From positions 45,290-109,289 of the forward strand of contig NZ_RQZG01000012.1 of assembly GCF_003859805.1 (NCBI RefSeq): DNA of 64,000 nucleotides, written 5' to 3'. The notes beneath the pieces were generated by a model that saw only the letters and a program-made list of their open reading frames with translations, was not told the DNA's origin and did no database searches. Made by a program: the position numbers and the translations under genes. The DNA is from Arachnia propionica. GTDB lineage: Bacteria > Actinomycetota > Actinomycetes > Propionibacteriales > Propionibacteriaceae. This document shows, piece by piece, positions 53,130 through 60,972 of the stretch; the first letter of the stretch is position 1, and the number at the start of each line of letters is the position of its first letter.

Positions 53130-53441
53130 ATGGCAGAACAGATGAGAGTCGTCGATCAGGCGCTGGTGTCAGCGGCCAAGCGGACCGAGGAAGTCGCGGC
53201 ATCCGTACGGACCAAGATCGATACGGTCGTGAGCCACAAGGGGGATTCGACGGCGGGTTGGGGTGGCCCGGCGGCACTCGCGATGCAGGCGACCGTGGAT
53301 CGCTGGGCGGAGGCCGCGCGGCCCATCGTCACGGCTCTTGAGGAGCTGGCGGGCAAGCTCAGGATCACGGATGCGGAGAACGTCCGCACCGAGGAGGAGC
53401 AGACCGCGGTGTACACCCAGATCCAGAGCCGGATGGGCTGA
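53130..53441 (+). CDS. WXG100-family protein, longer partner
   Basis: A 103-aa helical-hairpin protein of the ESAT-6/CFP-10 family, start ATG at 53130 after GAGAGGAC. The WxG turn is WGG in STAGWGGPAALAM, between two helices. It lies 24 bases upstream of a second WXG100 gene, the usual tandem pair of a type VII substrate heterodimer. A YxxxD/E export motif is expected in one partner; here EEEQTAVYTQIQ has Tyr without the usual acid four residues on, so the partner may carry the signal. Confidence 0.85.
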   Translation: MAEQMRVVDQALVSAAKRTEEVAASVRTKIDTVVSHKGDSTAGWGGPAALAMQATVDRWAEAARPIVTALEELAGKLRITDAENVRTEEEQTAVYTQIQSRMG

Positions 53442-53465
53442 GACGAGAAGACAGGGAGAACGAGC

Positions 53466-53759
53466 ATGAGCACTGGTGAGATCAAGGTCAACTACTCGTC
53501 GATGGAGGCCCTCCGGGGTGGTCTGCGGCAGCAGTCCGCGGAGATCCAGACGCAGCTGGACGATCTGGAGGCGACGGCCAACCAGCTCTGGGGCAACTGG
53601 GACGGCGACGCGAAGGAGGCGTTCGCCCAGGCCAAGGCGCGGTGGAGCGCCTCGATGGCGCAGATGCACGAGATCCTGGGCGACACGGAGGCGAAGGTGG
53701 GTGCCTCGGCGATGCAGTACGCCGACACCGACCGGGCCAACGCGCAGCGGATGCTCTGA
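53466..53759 (+). CDS. WXG100-family protein, shorter partner
   Basis: A 97-aa ESAT-6-like protein: helix 1, WDG turn in WGNWDGDAKEAF, helix 2, and a C-terminal Y-A-D-T-D stretch (MQYADTDRANAQ) that fits the YxxxD secretion motif (Tyr followed four residues later by Asp). AGGGAGAACG precedes the ATG. It is probably secreted with the preceding protein through the ESX machine encoded next door. A perfect terminator hairpin follows. Confidence 0.9.
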   Translation: MSTGEIKVNYSSMEALRGGLRQQSAEIQTQLDDLEATANQLWGNWDGDAKEAFAQAKARWSASMAQMHEILGDTEAKVGASAMQYADTDRANAQRML

Positions 53760-53770
53760 CGACAGGGATC

Positions 53771-53806
53771 AGGCGCGGCCCCACGTGGTGACGTGGGGCC
53801 GCGCCT
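53771..53806 (+). terminator. Perfect 16-bp hairpin terminator after the WXG100 pair
   Basis: Arms 53771-53786 and 53791-53806 pair at all 16 positions around a GGTG loop, 11 bases after the stop. Confidence 0.85.
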
Positions 53807-53817
53807 GCGTCGTGTCG

Positions 53818-53866
53818 TCGGACTGATCGAACCGACCCGTCGGACTGACCGGACCGACCCGTCGTT
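53818..53866. repeat. Short direct repeat CGGACTGA-CCGACCCGTCG
   Basis: Two 24-base units (about 53818-53842 and 53843-53866) differ at two bases. They lie directly before the GCCTG array. Nothing codes here. Confidence 0.55.
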
Positions 53867-53882
53867 TCGCCGCCCCGGGTCA

Positions 53883-54030
53883 GAAGTGCCTGTGTTGCTG
53901 CAGTTTCGCCTGCCTTGGGTGGGGTTTGCCTGCCTAAAATCGAATTGCCTGTCCAATAAGACAGGCAATTCGAAACAAGACAGGCACTTCTCCCTCAGGA
54001 CAGGCGAACCCGTCACAAGGCAGGCAAACC
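53883..54030. repeat. Symmetric eight-unit GCCTG/CAGGC array
   Basis: GCCTG occurs at 53888, 53908, 53928 and 53947, and CAGGC at 53962, 53981, 54001 and 54021. All four pairs share one centre (53956.5), with steps of 20, 20, 19, 15, 19, 20 and 20 bases. The flanks come in four types (AGTGCCTGT, TTCGCCTGCC, TTTGCCTGCC, ATTGCCTGTC), each with a reverse-complement counterpart on the other side. The central pair forms a perfect 14-bp hairpin (53940-53953 with 53960-53973). It lies between convergent genes and is non-coding. A protein-binding array, a cruciform or a mobile palindrome is possible. Confidence 0.8.
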
Positions 54031-54118
54031 AGGGGGAGGTGAGGTGGGGGAGAGGCGAGGTGGGTGAGGTGGGAGGTGGGGGAGAAGGAGGCAGGGCTGG
54101 AAGTATGGGGTGGGCCAG
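54031..54118 (+). other. G-rich polypurine stretch
   Basis: Runs of three to five G occur at 54032, 54046, 54062, 54071 and 54078 in an almost pure purine strand. A G-quadruplex is possible, though loop lengths are up to 11 bases. No gene is seen. Confidence 0.5.
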
Positions 54119-54147
54119 GTCCGTTGGGGGCCGGGCTCATCGCGGGA

Positions 54148-55077
54148 TCACGACAGGTCACCTGCGGTGATCCGCAGCAGCACCCCCTGCACCACGATCT
54201 GGGTGCCGACGCTCACCCGGGTGCGTTCGCCCGGGGCCAGGCGGTGGCGTTCGCCGTTGCGGTGACGCAGTTCGGAGCCGTGGGCGGAGACGTCCTCCAC
54301 CCACACCCCGCCCTCGGCGGGGGAGAGCACCAGATGGGTGCGCGACAGCGACTCGGGCGCCTCCGGGATGGGGACACTCCTGGCATCCGGGGCGCTGACC
54401 CGCGGGGAACGGCCGACGTACAGCGTGACGTCCACCGGGACGCGTTCCCCCGTCGGCAGCACCAGGTGCGGGACGACGGGGCGGGGCAGCATCGACGACG
54501 GCGGTGCCCAGATCGACTCCGCCGGGGCGGGGGACGCACTCCGGGACGGCCCCGGAGCAGGGGGTGCCACGGGCGTCGGGGACGGCGCCGGAGTGGGGAT
54601 GGTGGCCGGGCTGGGTATCGGGACGGGACTCCACGGCGACGGTGCCGTCGCGGCCGTCCGGGTGGGTCGGGTCACCACGGCGACCCGAGGCGGCGGGGAA
54701 GCGGTCTGCGCAGCCCGGGCCCGACGACGTTCGGCTCGCTGTTCGGCCCGCTGCCAGGCGTCACGTCGCAGATCGATCGCCTCACTGCGCAGCAACCCCA
54801 ACCCCAGACCGGGGGCGCGCGTGCTGCCCTGCCGCACCCGGGCAGCACCGACGACCAGGCCACCCGGGCTGCGACCGGAGTGGGCGACCACCAGCAGCAG
54901 CACCACCATGGCCTCCAGCGCCGTCAGGGTCACGAGCACCACCGAACGGCTCAGCCACCACGTGGTCCAGGCGACGACCCCCAGCAGCATCACGTCCAGC
55001 AACGGGCCGACCCACTGCTGCACCGTCGTCGCGGGAGGGAACTCCGGCCGCTCGTCGGGAGCGACGGCACCGGTCAT
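54148..55077 (-). CDS. RDD-FHA protein of the type VII locus
   Basis: A 309-aa protein. The start at 55077 overlaps the preceding EccD-like stop (ATGA). The N-terminal part has two membrane segments (about residues 22-70) and an RDD-like tail (SPGGLVVGAARVRQ and GLGLGLLRSEAIDLRRD). A Pro/Ala-rich linker (about residues 125-200) leads to a C-terminal FHA domain (VDVTLYVGRSPRV, SLSRTHLVL, VWVEDVSAHGSEL), in which the GR, SxxH and NG-like residues for phosphothreonine binding are present (the last as SAHGS). It could bring a phospho-regulated protein to the secretion machine. EccE, which normally completes the complex, is not found, but this protein is not EccE-like. Confidence 0.78.
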   Translation of the reverse strand: MTGAVAPDERPEFPPATTVQQWVGPLLDVMLLGVVAWTTWWLSRSVVLVTLTALEAMVVLLLVVAHSGRSPGGLVVGAARVRQGSTRAPGLGLGLLRSEAIDLRRDAWQRAEQRAERRRARAAQTASPPPRVAVVTRPTRTAATAPSPWSPVPIPSPATIPTPAPSPTPVAPPAPGPSRSASPAPAESIWAPPSSMLPRPVVPHLVLPTGERVPVDVTLYVGRSPRVSAPDARSVPIPEAPESLSRTHLVLSPAEGGVWVEDVSAHGSELRHRNGERHRLAPGERTRVSVGTQIVVQGVLLRITAGDLS

Positions 55078-56414
55078 GACATCACCCGCCACATCGTCTC
55101 GAACAGGTGCCCGGCCAGGACCGCGGCGGGCAGCACCAGCTGCAGACTCGTCCGCTGGGCGAGATCCCCGATGTGGCCGAGCCACGCGGACTCACGCCCC
55201 CGGGTCATGACCACCACGCCCAGCCCCGATGCGACCGCCAACCCGACGGCGACGGCGGCCGCTGCGTGACCGCCGAGCCCCGTCAGCACCCACGACGAGG
55301 TGAGCAGGGCCATGACGACGGCCACCGCGGCCACACGGGGCAGGATCCGGGTGAGCCGGTCGCGCGAGCCCCGCGGTGTCAGCAGCAGTCCCAGGCAGGC
55401 GCACAGCAGCAGGACCAGGCCCGCCCAGCCGGCAGGGCTGCCGGGCCGCGCGAGGGTGGCGGCGGGGAACGCGGTCACCGCGGCCACCGTGGAGGCGGTC
55501 AGCAGCAGCAACTGGCTGCGGGCCTCGGCGTCCCGGAGTGAACGCCTCACCCGGGGGCCGGTGATCCTGGCCGGGGGCAGCACCTTCGGGGCCCGCACCG
55601 TCGCGCTGGAGGTGGTCACGGCGGGCAGGTGGAGCAGTTGCGTCTCGGGTGCCCGGAACGCCAGGGTGGGCACCAGGCCGATGCTCAGCGTCGCCGCGGC
55701 CAGCAGCAGCGCGGCCAGGGTGGGCAGGTGCACGTCGGTGAGACCGGCGACGGTGAAGGTCAGGGCTGAGAGCCACCACACCACGGCCGTGGCGGCCGCC
55801 AGCCTGCTGCGGTCCAGCGCCCAGACCAGCAGGGTCGCACCCAACGCGGCCCACCCCACCAGGGCCGCGACCATGAGTGCGGTGAAGCCACCGACGAAGG
55901 GCACCACCACCACGCTGGTGACCCCCAGCAGCGCCGTGACCGTCGGGAGCCCCCACGGGCTACGGCGCAGTGTGGCGGGCAGCAGCGCGACCACCAGCAC
56001 CGGCCCACACACCACCGCCGTCGCGGCCCGGAGCCACCCCGGGACCGGCCACCAGCCCAGGGCGGGACCGATCAGGAAGGTGATCTCCGACGCCGTGACC
56101 ACGCTCAGGGTGAGGGCCGTCACGATGGCGGCCGGCACCCAGTGGTGTTCCCCGGCGGATGCGGCAGAGTGTTCAGCGGGGTCGGTGTCGCCCCGGGCGG
56201 CGACGTGCAGGAGGGTGCCGGAGGCCAGGTCGTGCCCCAGCCGCATGCTCGGGGTGACGGCACCACCGTCGGCCCGGGTGACCTGGAACGGCCCCTGCGC
56301 GGGCACAGCGCCCAGCATGTGGATGACCGAGCCCACCGTCGTGCCCTCCGGGACGGCGACGTCGAAGGTCCGGGCACCGCACCGGATGGTGGTGGACGTG
56401 AGCGTCGTCGCCAT
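55074..56414 (-). CDS. EccD-like type VII secretion membrane protein (second copy)
   Basis: A 446-aa protein with an N-terminal ubiquitin-like domain (IRCGARTFDVAVPEGTTVGSVIHML) and about eleven membrane segments. It follows the same plan as the eccD at 51565-52878 but is clearly diverged, with a longer cytoplasmic loop of about 60 residues after segment 6 (LHLPAVTTSSATVRAPKVL...). The start at 56414 follows GAGGGAGG. It is divergent from eccC, separated by 122 bases. EccD occurs as two copies in the ESX-5 complex, normally from one gene, so two separate genes could encode a hetero-pair. Confidence 0.78.
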   Translation of the reverse strand: MATTLTSTTIRCGARTFDVAVPEGTTVGSVIHMLGAVPAQGPFQVTRADGGAVTPSMRLGHDLASGTLLHVAARGDTDPAEHSAASAGEHHWVPAAIVTALTLSVVTASEITFLIGPALGWWPVPGWLRAATAVVCGPVLVVALLPATLRRSPWGLPTVTALLGVTSVVVVPFVGGFTALMVAALVGWAALGATLLVWALDRSRLAAATAVVWWLSALTFTVAGLTDVHLPTLAALLLAAATLSIGLVPTLAFRAPETQLLHLPAVTTSSATVRAPKVLPPARITGPRVRRSLRDAEARSQLLLLTASTVAAVTAFPAATLARPGSPAGWAGLVLLLCACLGLLLTPRGSRDRLTRILPRVAAVAVVMALLTSSWVLTGLGGHAAAAVAVGLAVASGLGVVVMTRGRESAWLGHIGDLAQRTSLQLVLPAAVLAGHLFETMWRVMS

Positions 56415-56536
56415 CCGTTCCTCCCTCGGGTCGTCGCGGTTTCCCACTGTGGCCGGTCAATGCTCTGACGATAGTATGTGGACACCTCCGGCACCGCCCA
56501 CAGGCGGCCGAAACGTGCGAGAGGGCGGTACGGACA

Positions 56537-59500
56537 GTGGTGCGACCCACGCGGGATGATCTGTCGAAGGCCCCTGAGCTGCCGTCGGGCACCATCGAGG
56601 TGCAGTCCCCACCGGACCAGGTGGAGGCTGCCGGGATGGGCAACGTCCTGGCGATGGCGCTTCCCATGATGGGCTCGATGGGGGTCATGGTGTTCATGGC
56701 CTTCTCCCAGACCCAGAACACGCGGATGTTGCTCATGGCGGGCGGGATGGTGTTCGCGATGCTGGGGATGGTCGGTTTCAACATCCATCGGCAGGTGGCC
56801 ACGCATCGGCGGAAGGTGGACACGACACGTCGTGAGTACCTGGCCTACCTGACGCAGACCCGCGCCACCGTGCGGACCGCTGCGAGACGCCAACGTGACT
56901 ACGTGGGATGGCACCTGCCGGAGCCGGACTCCCTGGTGCTGATCACCCAGGAGGGGAGCCGCCTGTGGGAGCGTCAGGTGTCCGACGAGACCGCGACGCA
57001 GGTGAGGATCGGCTCGTCGACGCAGCCGTTGTCGATGGAACTGGTGGAGCCGGAGCTGCCGCCGTTGGCGAAACCGGACGTGGTGTGCCTGTCGGCGATG
57101 CGTCGGTTCATCGACACCCATGCGACGGTGGAGCGGTTGCCCTTCGGGGTGATGCTGGGAGACTTCAGCCGCATCGAGGTGGCGGGTGACGCGTCAAGGG
57201 CGCGGGCCTCGATCCGCGCGATGATCGCCCATGGGGCGACGCTGAGCAGCCCGGATCTGCTCCGGGTCGCGGTGCTGTGCGATGAGGCGGCGAAGAAGCA
57301 CTGGGAGTGGGTGAAGTGGTTGCCGCACGCCCGCTCCGAGAAGGTGGGTGACGCACTGGGCGGGGCCAGGATGGTGACCTCGGACCTGGTGGAGCTGACC
57401 CGGATGCTGGGGGAGGAGTTCCTGACACGTGGGGCGTTCCAGCCGCGTGGTGAGGGCACCCCGTGGCCCCAGTTGATGCTGGTGCTGGACGGGGTTGAGC
57501 TTCCCGCGCTGCACCCGTTGGGCAGGCCCGACGGGGTGGCGGGGGTCAGCGTCGTGACACCGGTGACGTCGTGGGGAGCGTTGACCTCCCGTTTTGTGCT
57601 GCGCCTGATCCTGCGCGGTGGTGACGGTGCTGGGGCGGCGAACCTGGAGCTGCTGCTGCTGGACCAGCAGCCGATCCACGCGGTGCCCGACCTGATGGAG
57701 GTGCCGCAGGCGGAGGCGGTGGCGCGTCGCATGGTGGCGTGGACGAAGGAGTCGCGCCCGGAGACGGACTCCCCGGTGGGCAAGCCGGACCCGAAACGGT
57801 CCCAGGACCTGATGGAGCTGATCGGGTGTGGTGACATCCGTGACTTCGACCCGGAGCGACGGTGGCGTCGCCGGGAGGGCCGGGATCTGCTGCGGGTGCC
57901 GTTCGGGGTGACCCCGGAGGGGGCTGCCGTGGTGCTGGACATCAAGGAGTCCGCGCAGCAGGGGATGGGGCCGCACGGCCTGCTCATCGGGGCGACGGGG
58001 TCGGGCAAGTCCGAGGTGCTGCGCACGTTGGTGCTCGCGATGGCGTTGACGCACGGCCCGGACCAGCTGAACTTCGTGCTCGTCGACTTCAAGGGCGGGG
58101 CGACGTTCGCGGGGATGGCGGACCTGCCGCACGTCTCCGCGATGATCTCGAACCTGGAGTCGGAGCTGTCGCTGGTCGACCGGATGCAGGAGGCGCTGCG
58201 CGGTGAGATGGTGCGTCGGCAGGAACTGCTGCGCCGTGCCGGGAACTACGCCAATGTCACCGACTATGAGCAGGGTCGGCTGGCGGGGGTGCACGACGGA
58301 CCGCCGTTGCCGGTGCTGTTCATCATCCTCGACGAGTTCTCGGAGCTGCTCAGTGCGAAACCGGAGTTCGTGGAGCTGTTCGTCGCGATCGGCCGGTTGG
58401 GGCGTTCGATGGCGATCCACCTGCTGTTGTCGTCGCAGCGGTTGGAGTCCGGAAGGCTGCGCGGGCTGGACTCGCACCTGTCGTACCGGATCGGGCTGCG
58501 GACGTTCTCCGGCGCCGAGTCGCGCGAGGTGCTGGGGGTCACCGACGCCTACGACCTGCCACCGTACCCGGGGGTCGGGTATCTGAAGACCGGCACGGAG
58601 CAGATGGTGCGGTTCCGGGCGTCGTACGTCGCGGCCCCGCCCCCGGCTCGCAGGGGTGGCGGTGGTGAGGCGCGTCCGGGCGGGGCGGTGCAGATCCTGC
58701 CGTTCACGACCGGGCGGGTGGATGGACCGGAGCCGACGGCGATCCCGGAGGAGCTCCCGGTGGCGGGCGATGACGTGTGGCGTGGCCGCTCGCAGATCGA
58801 CATCGCGGTGGCACGGATGAAGGGGCACGGAACCCCGGCGCACCAGATCTGGTTGCCGCCGTTGGAGGTGCCGGCGACCTTCGACGAGTTGATGCCGGAT
58901 CTGGTGGCGGACCCGGTGCTGGGGCTGCACTCCCCGTCGTGGCGGGCGAAGGGGCCGCTCAGGTTCCCGGCCGGTGTCGTCGACCTGCCGCTGGAGCAGC
59001 GTCGTGATGTCCTGGAGTTCGACCTCTCGGGGGCGAAGGGGCATTTCGGGGTGATCGGTGGCCCGTTGGCGGGGAAGTCGACGGTGCTGCGTTCGGTGGT
59101 GATGGCGCTGAGCCTCACCCACACCCCGCAGGAGGTGCAGTTCTACATCATCGATCTGGGTGGTGGCACGTTCACGCCGTTCGAGGGGGCCGCGCACGTG
59201 GCCGGGGTGGCGTCGCGGGACCGGCGGGACGTGATGAACCGGATGCTGGCGGAGGTGGAGGCGCTCATCGATGATCGGGAGCGGTTCTTCAGGCAGCATC
59301 GGATCGATTCGATGGAGAGCTACCGGACGGGACGTGCGGAGGGCAGGTTCGACGACGGGTACGGTGACGTGTTCCTGGTGGTCGACGGCTGGGCGACGTT
59401 GAAGACGGATTTCGAGGGGATGGATGGCCGGATCATCGGGCTGATGGGCCGGGCGTTGTCGTTCGGGGTGCACGTGATGGTGGCGACGAGCCGGTGGATG

Positions 59501-60517
59501 GACATGCGGCAGCAGGTGGCGGATGCGCTCGGGTCGCGGGTGGAGCTGAGGCTGGGCGACTCCTTCGACTCCCAGTTCGACCGGAAGGTGGCCGGGACGG
59601 TGCCGCACTCGCGTCCGGGGCGGGGCCAGGATGCGGGGCACCATCATGTGTTGTCGGCGTTGCCGAGGATCGACGGTGACCCCGATCCGGGAACGTTGGT
59701 CAACGGGGTGACGCATGCGCTTGCCGCGATTGCGGAGGCGGCGCCGTCGCCGGGGCCGAAGCTGAGGTTGCTGCCGACGATGGTGTCGTTGGACGAGGTG
59801 CGGGCGCTCAGCACGGACCCCGGGCGGTTGGCCCTGGGGGTGGAGGAGACCCGGCTGGGGGCGTGGACCTTCGATCCGCGTCGTGAGGGTCACCTGTTCG
59901 TGTTCGGGGACGGCCGGTGCGGCAAGACGTCGTTCCTGCGCGGGGTGGTGCAGGAGGTGATGCGTCTTGCCACCCCGGATCAGGCGCAGTTCTTCGTGGT
60001 CGACTACCGGAGGTCGCTGCTGGGGGATGTGCCGGAGGAGTACCTGGCGCAGTACCTGACGAATCCGGATCAGACCGAGGGGTACGTCAAGGAGCTGGCC
60101 CAGTACCTGCGGAGTCGGCTGCCGGGTGCGGGGGTGACGACCAAGCAGCTGCGGGAGCGTTCCTGGTGGCGTGGCGCCGAGGGGTGGATCATCGTCGACG
60201 ACTACGACCTGGTGGCGACACAGTCCGGCAATCCGCTGGCGGTGCTGCAGCCGTTGCTGGCTCAGGCCCTGGACATCGGCTTCCACGTCGTGATCGCGCG
60301 ACGGATGGGCGGGGCGTCGCGTGCGATGTACGACCCGCTGCTGCAGGGGCTGCGGGACCTCGACGCGACGGGGTTGATGATGTCCGGGAACCCGGATGAG
60401 GGGATGTTGCTGGGGCGGGCGAAGCCGTCGAAGCTCCCGGCGGGTCGCGCCCAGGTGTTCCACCGGGATCTGGGCCATTTCATGGCTCAGTTGCCGTTCT
60501 GCCCGCCGGTGGAGTGA
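56537..60517 (+). CDS. eccC: Type VII secretion ATPase EccC (fused a+b)
   Basis: A 1326-aa FtsK/SpoIIIE-type motor. Two N-terminal membrane segments (about residues 34-75) are followed by a DUF (stalk) domain and three ATPase domains. Domain 1: Walker A GATGSGKSE (residues 485-493) and Walker B FIILDEFSEL, both intact. Domain 2: GGPLAGKST (841-849), but its Walker B is VVDGWATL, lacking the catalytic Glu. Domain 3: GDGRCGKTS (1124-1132) and WIIVDDYDLV. This is the single-chain EccCa-EccCb architecture. Domain 1 is likely the active one, the others binding ATP and substrate signal sequences. GTG start with a weak GAGGG upstream. Confidence 0.93.
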   Translation: MVRPTRDDLSKAPELPSGTIEVQSPPDQVEAAGMGNVLAMALPMMGSMGVMVFMAFSQTQNTRMLLMAGGMVFAMLGMVGFNIHRQVATHRRKVDTTRREYLAYLTQTRATVRTAARRQRDYVGWHLPEPDSLVLITQEGSRLWERQVSDETATQVRIGSSTQPLSMELVEPELPPLAKPDVVCLSAMRRFIDTHATVERLPFGVMLGDFSRIEVAGDASRARASIRAMIAHGATLSSPDLLRVAVLCDEAAKKHWEWVKWLPHARSEKVGDALGGARMVTSDLVELTRMLGEEFLTRGAFQPRGEGTPWPQLMLVLDGVELPALHPLGRPDGVAGVSVVTPVTSWGALTSRFVLRLILRGGDGAGAANLELLLLDQQPIHAVPDLMEVPQAEAVARRMVAWTKESRPETDSPVGKPDPKRSQDLMELIGCGDIRDFDPERRWRRREGRDLLRVPFGVTPEGAAVVLDIKESAQQGMGPHGLLIGATGSGKSEVLRTLVLAMALTHGPDQLNFVLVDFKGGATFAGMADLPHVSAMISNLESELSLVDRMQEALRGEMVRRQELLRRAGNYANVTDYEQGRLAGVHDGPPLPVLFIILDEFSELLSAKPEFVELFVAIGRLGRSMAIHLLLSSQRLESGRLRGLDSHLSYRIGLRTFSGAESREVLGVTDAYDLPPYPGVGYLKTGTEQMVRFRASYVAAPPPARRGGGGEARPGGAVQILPFTTGRVDGPEPTAIPEELPVAGDDVWRGRSQIDIAVARMKGHGTPAHQIWLPPLEVPATFDELMPDLVADPVLGLHSPSWRAKGPLRFPAGVVDLPLEQRRDVLEFDLSGAKGHFGVIGGPLAGKSTVLRSVVMALSLTHTPQEVQFYIIDLGGGTFTPFEGAAHVAGVASRDRRDVMNRMLAEVEALIDDRERFFRQHRIDSMESYRTGRAEGRFDDGYGDVFLVVDGWATLKTDFEGMDGRIIGLMGRALSFGVHVMVATSRWMDMRQQVADALGSRVELRLGDSFDSQFDRKVAGTVPHSRPGRGQDAGHHHVLSALPRIDGDPDPGTLVNGVTHALAAIAEAAPSPGPKLRLLPTMVSLDEVRALSTDPGRLALGVEETRLGAWTFDPRREGHLFVFGDGRCGKTSFLRGVVQEVMRLATPDQAQFFVVDYRRSLLGDVPEEYLAQYLTNPDQTEGYVKELAQYLRSRLPGAGVTTKQLRERSWWRGAEGWIIVDDYDLVATQSGNPLAVLQPLLAQALDIGFHVVIARRMGGASRAMYDPLLQGLRDLDATGLMMSGNPDEGMLLGRAKPSKLPAGRAQVFHRDLGHFMAQLPFCPPVE

Positions 60518-60615
60518 GCGCCGCGGGTCGGGGAGCTGGGGGCGGTCTTGTCCGGTGCTCCCGGGGGCCGTTACATTGGTCCTGCTGTTGGCAGCGGACT
60601 CGATGAGGAGGTGTG

Positions 60616-60972
60616 GTGTCGGATCTGGTGTTTGACCGTGATGCCGTGGGGGTCAGTGCGAAGCGGGACTGGACGGATGCGGCGACGATCGGTGAGATCG
60701 CGGGGTCGTTCGTCGGTGTGACGGTCTCCGGGGTCGCGACGCCGGTGGGTGAGTACCTGGCCTCTGGTGCCTCGGCCTTGGAGGCTGCGGTGGGTCGGTG
60801 TTTCACCACGGTGCAGATGATGGTGGCGGAGTGTTCTGATGCCGCTGCGATCCTGGGGTCCGGGCAGGAGTCGGCGATTGTGGACATGGATGCCACGGAG
60901 AGCGCCAGTTCTGGGGCGTATCAGCAGATCAGCGAGCGGATGGGAGGTCCGACGTGGGTGCAGCCGATCTGA
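60616..60972 (+). CDS. Small helical type VII-associated protein
   Basis: A 118-aa protein of mainly alpha-helical sequence with no membrane segment and no signal peptide. GGAGG lies four bases before the chosen GTG (60616); a GTG three bases earlier is too close to it. The size and helical hairpin fit an EspC/CFP-10-like partner, but the WxG turn is missing (the region around SGVATPVGEY would be the turn). Its 3' end overlaps the 968-aa gene by 19 bases, which points to stoichiometric synthesis. Probable role: chaperone or co-secreted partner of the large protein that follows. I do not recognise the family. Confidence 0.65.
   Translation: MSDLVFDRDAVGVSAKRDWTDAATIGEIAGSFVGVTVSGVATPVGEYLASGASALEAAVGRCFTTVQMMVAECSDAAAILGSGQESAIVDMDATESASSGAYQQISERMGGPTWVQPI

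Noticed and set aside
50201..53131. EccB extended to 976 residues
   Set aside because: The extra part is antisense noise over eccD; the EccB N-terminal signature begins at the ATG at 51565.
53883..54030. CRISPR array at the GCCTG repeats
   Set aside because: The repeat core is five bases, in both orientations, with about 15-base gaps and no cas genes; it is a symmetric array, not direct repeats.
57194..60478. 1094-codon open frame antisense to eccC
   Set aside because: It is an artefact of GC-rich codon bias: Arg/His/Pro-rich, no start site, fully inside a certain gene on the other strand.
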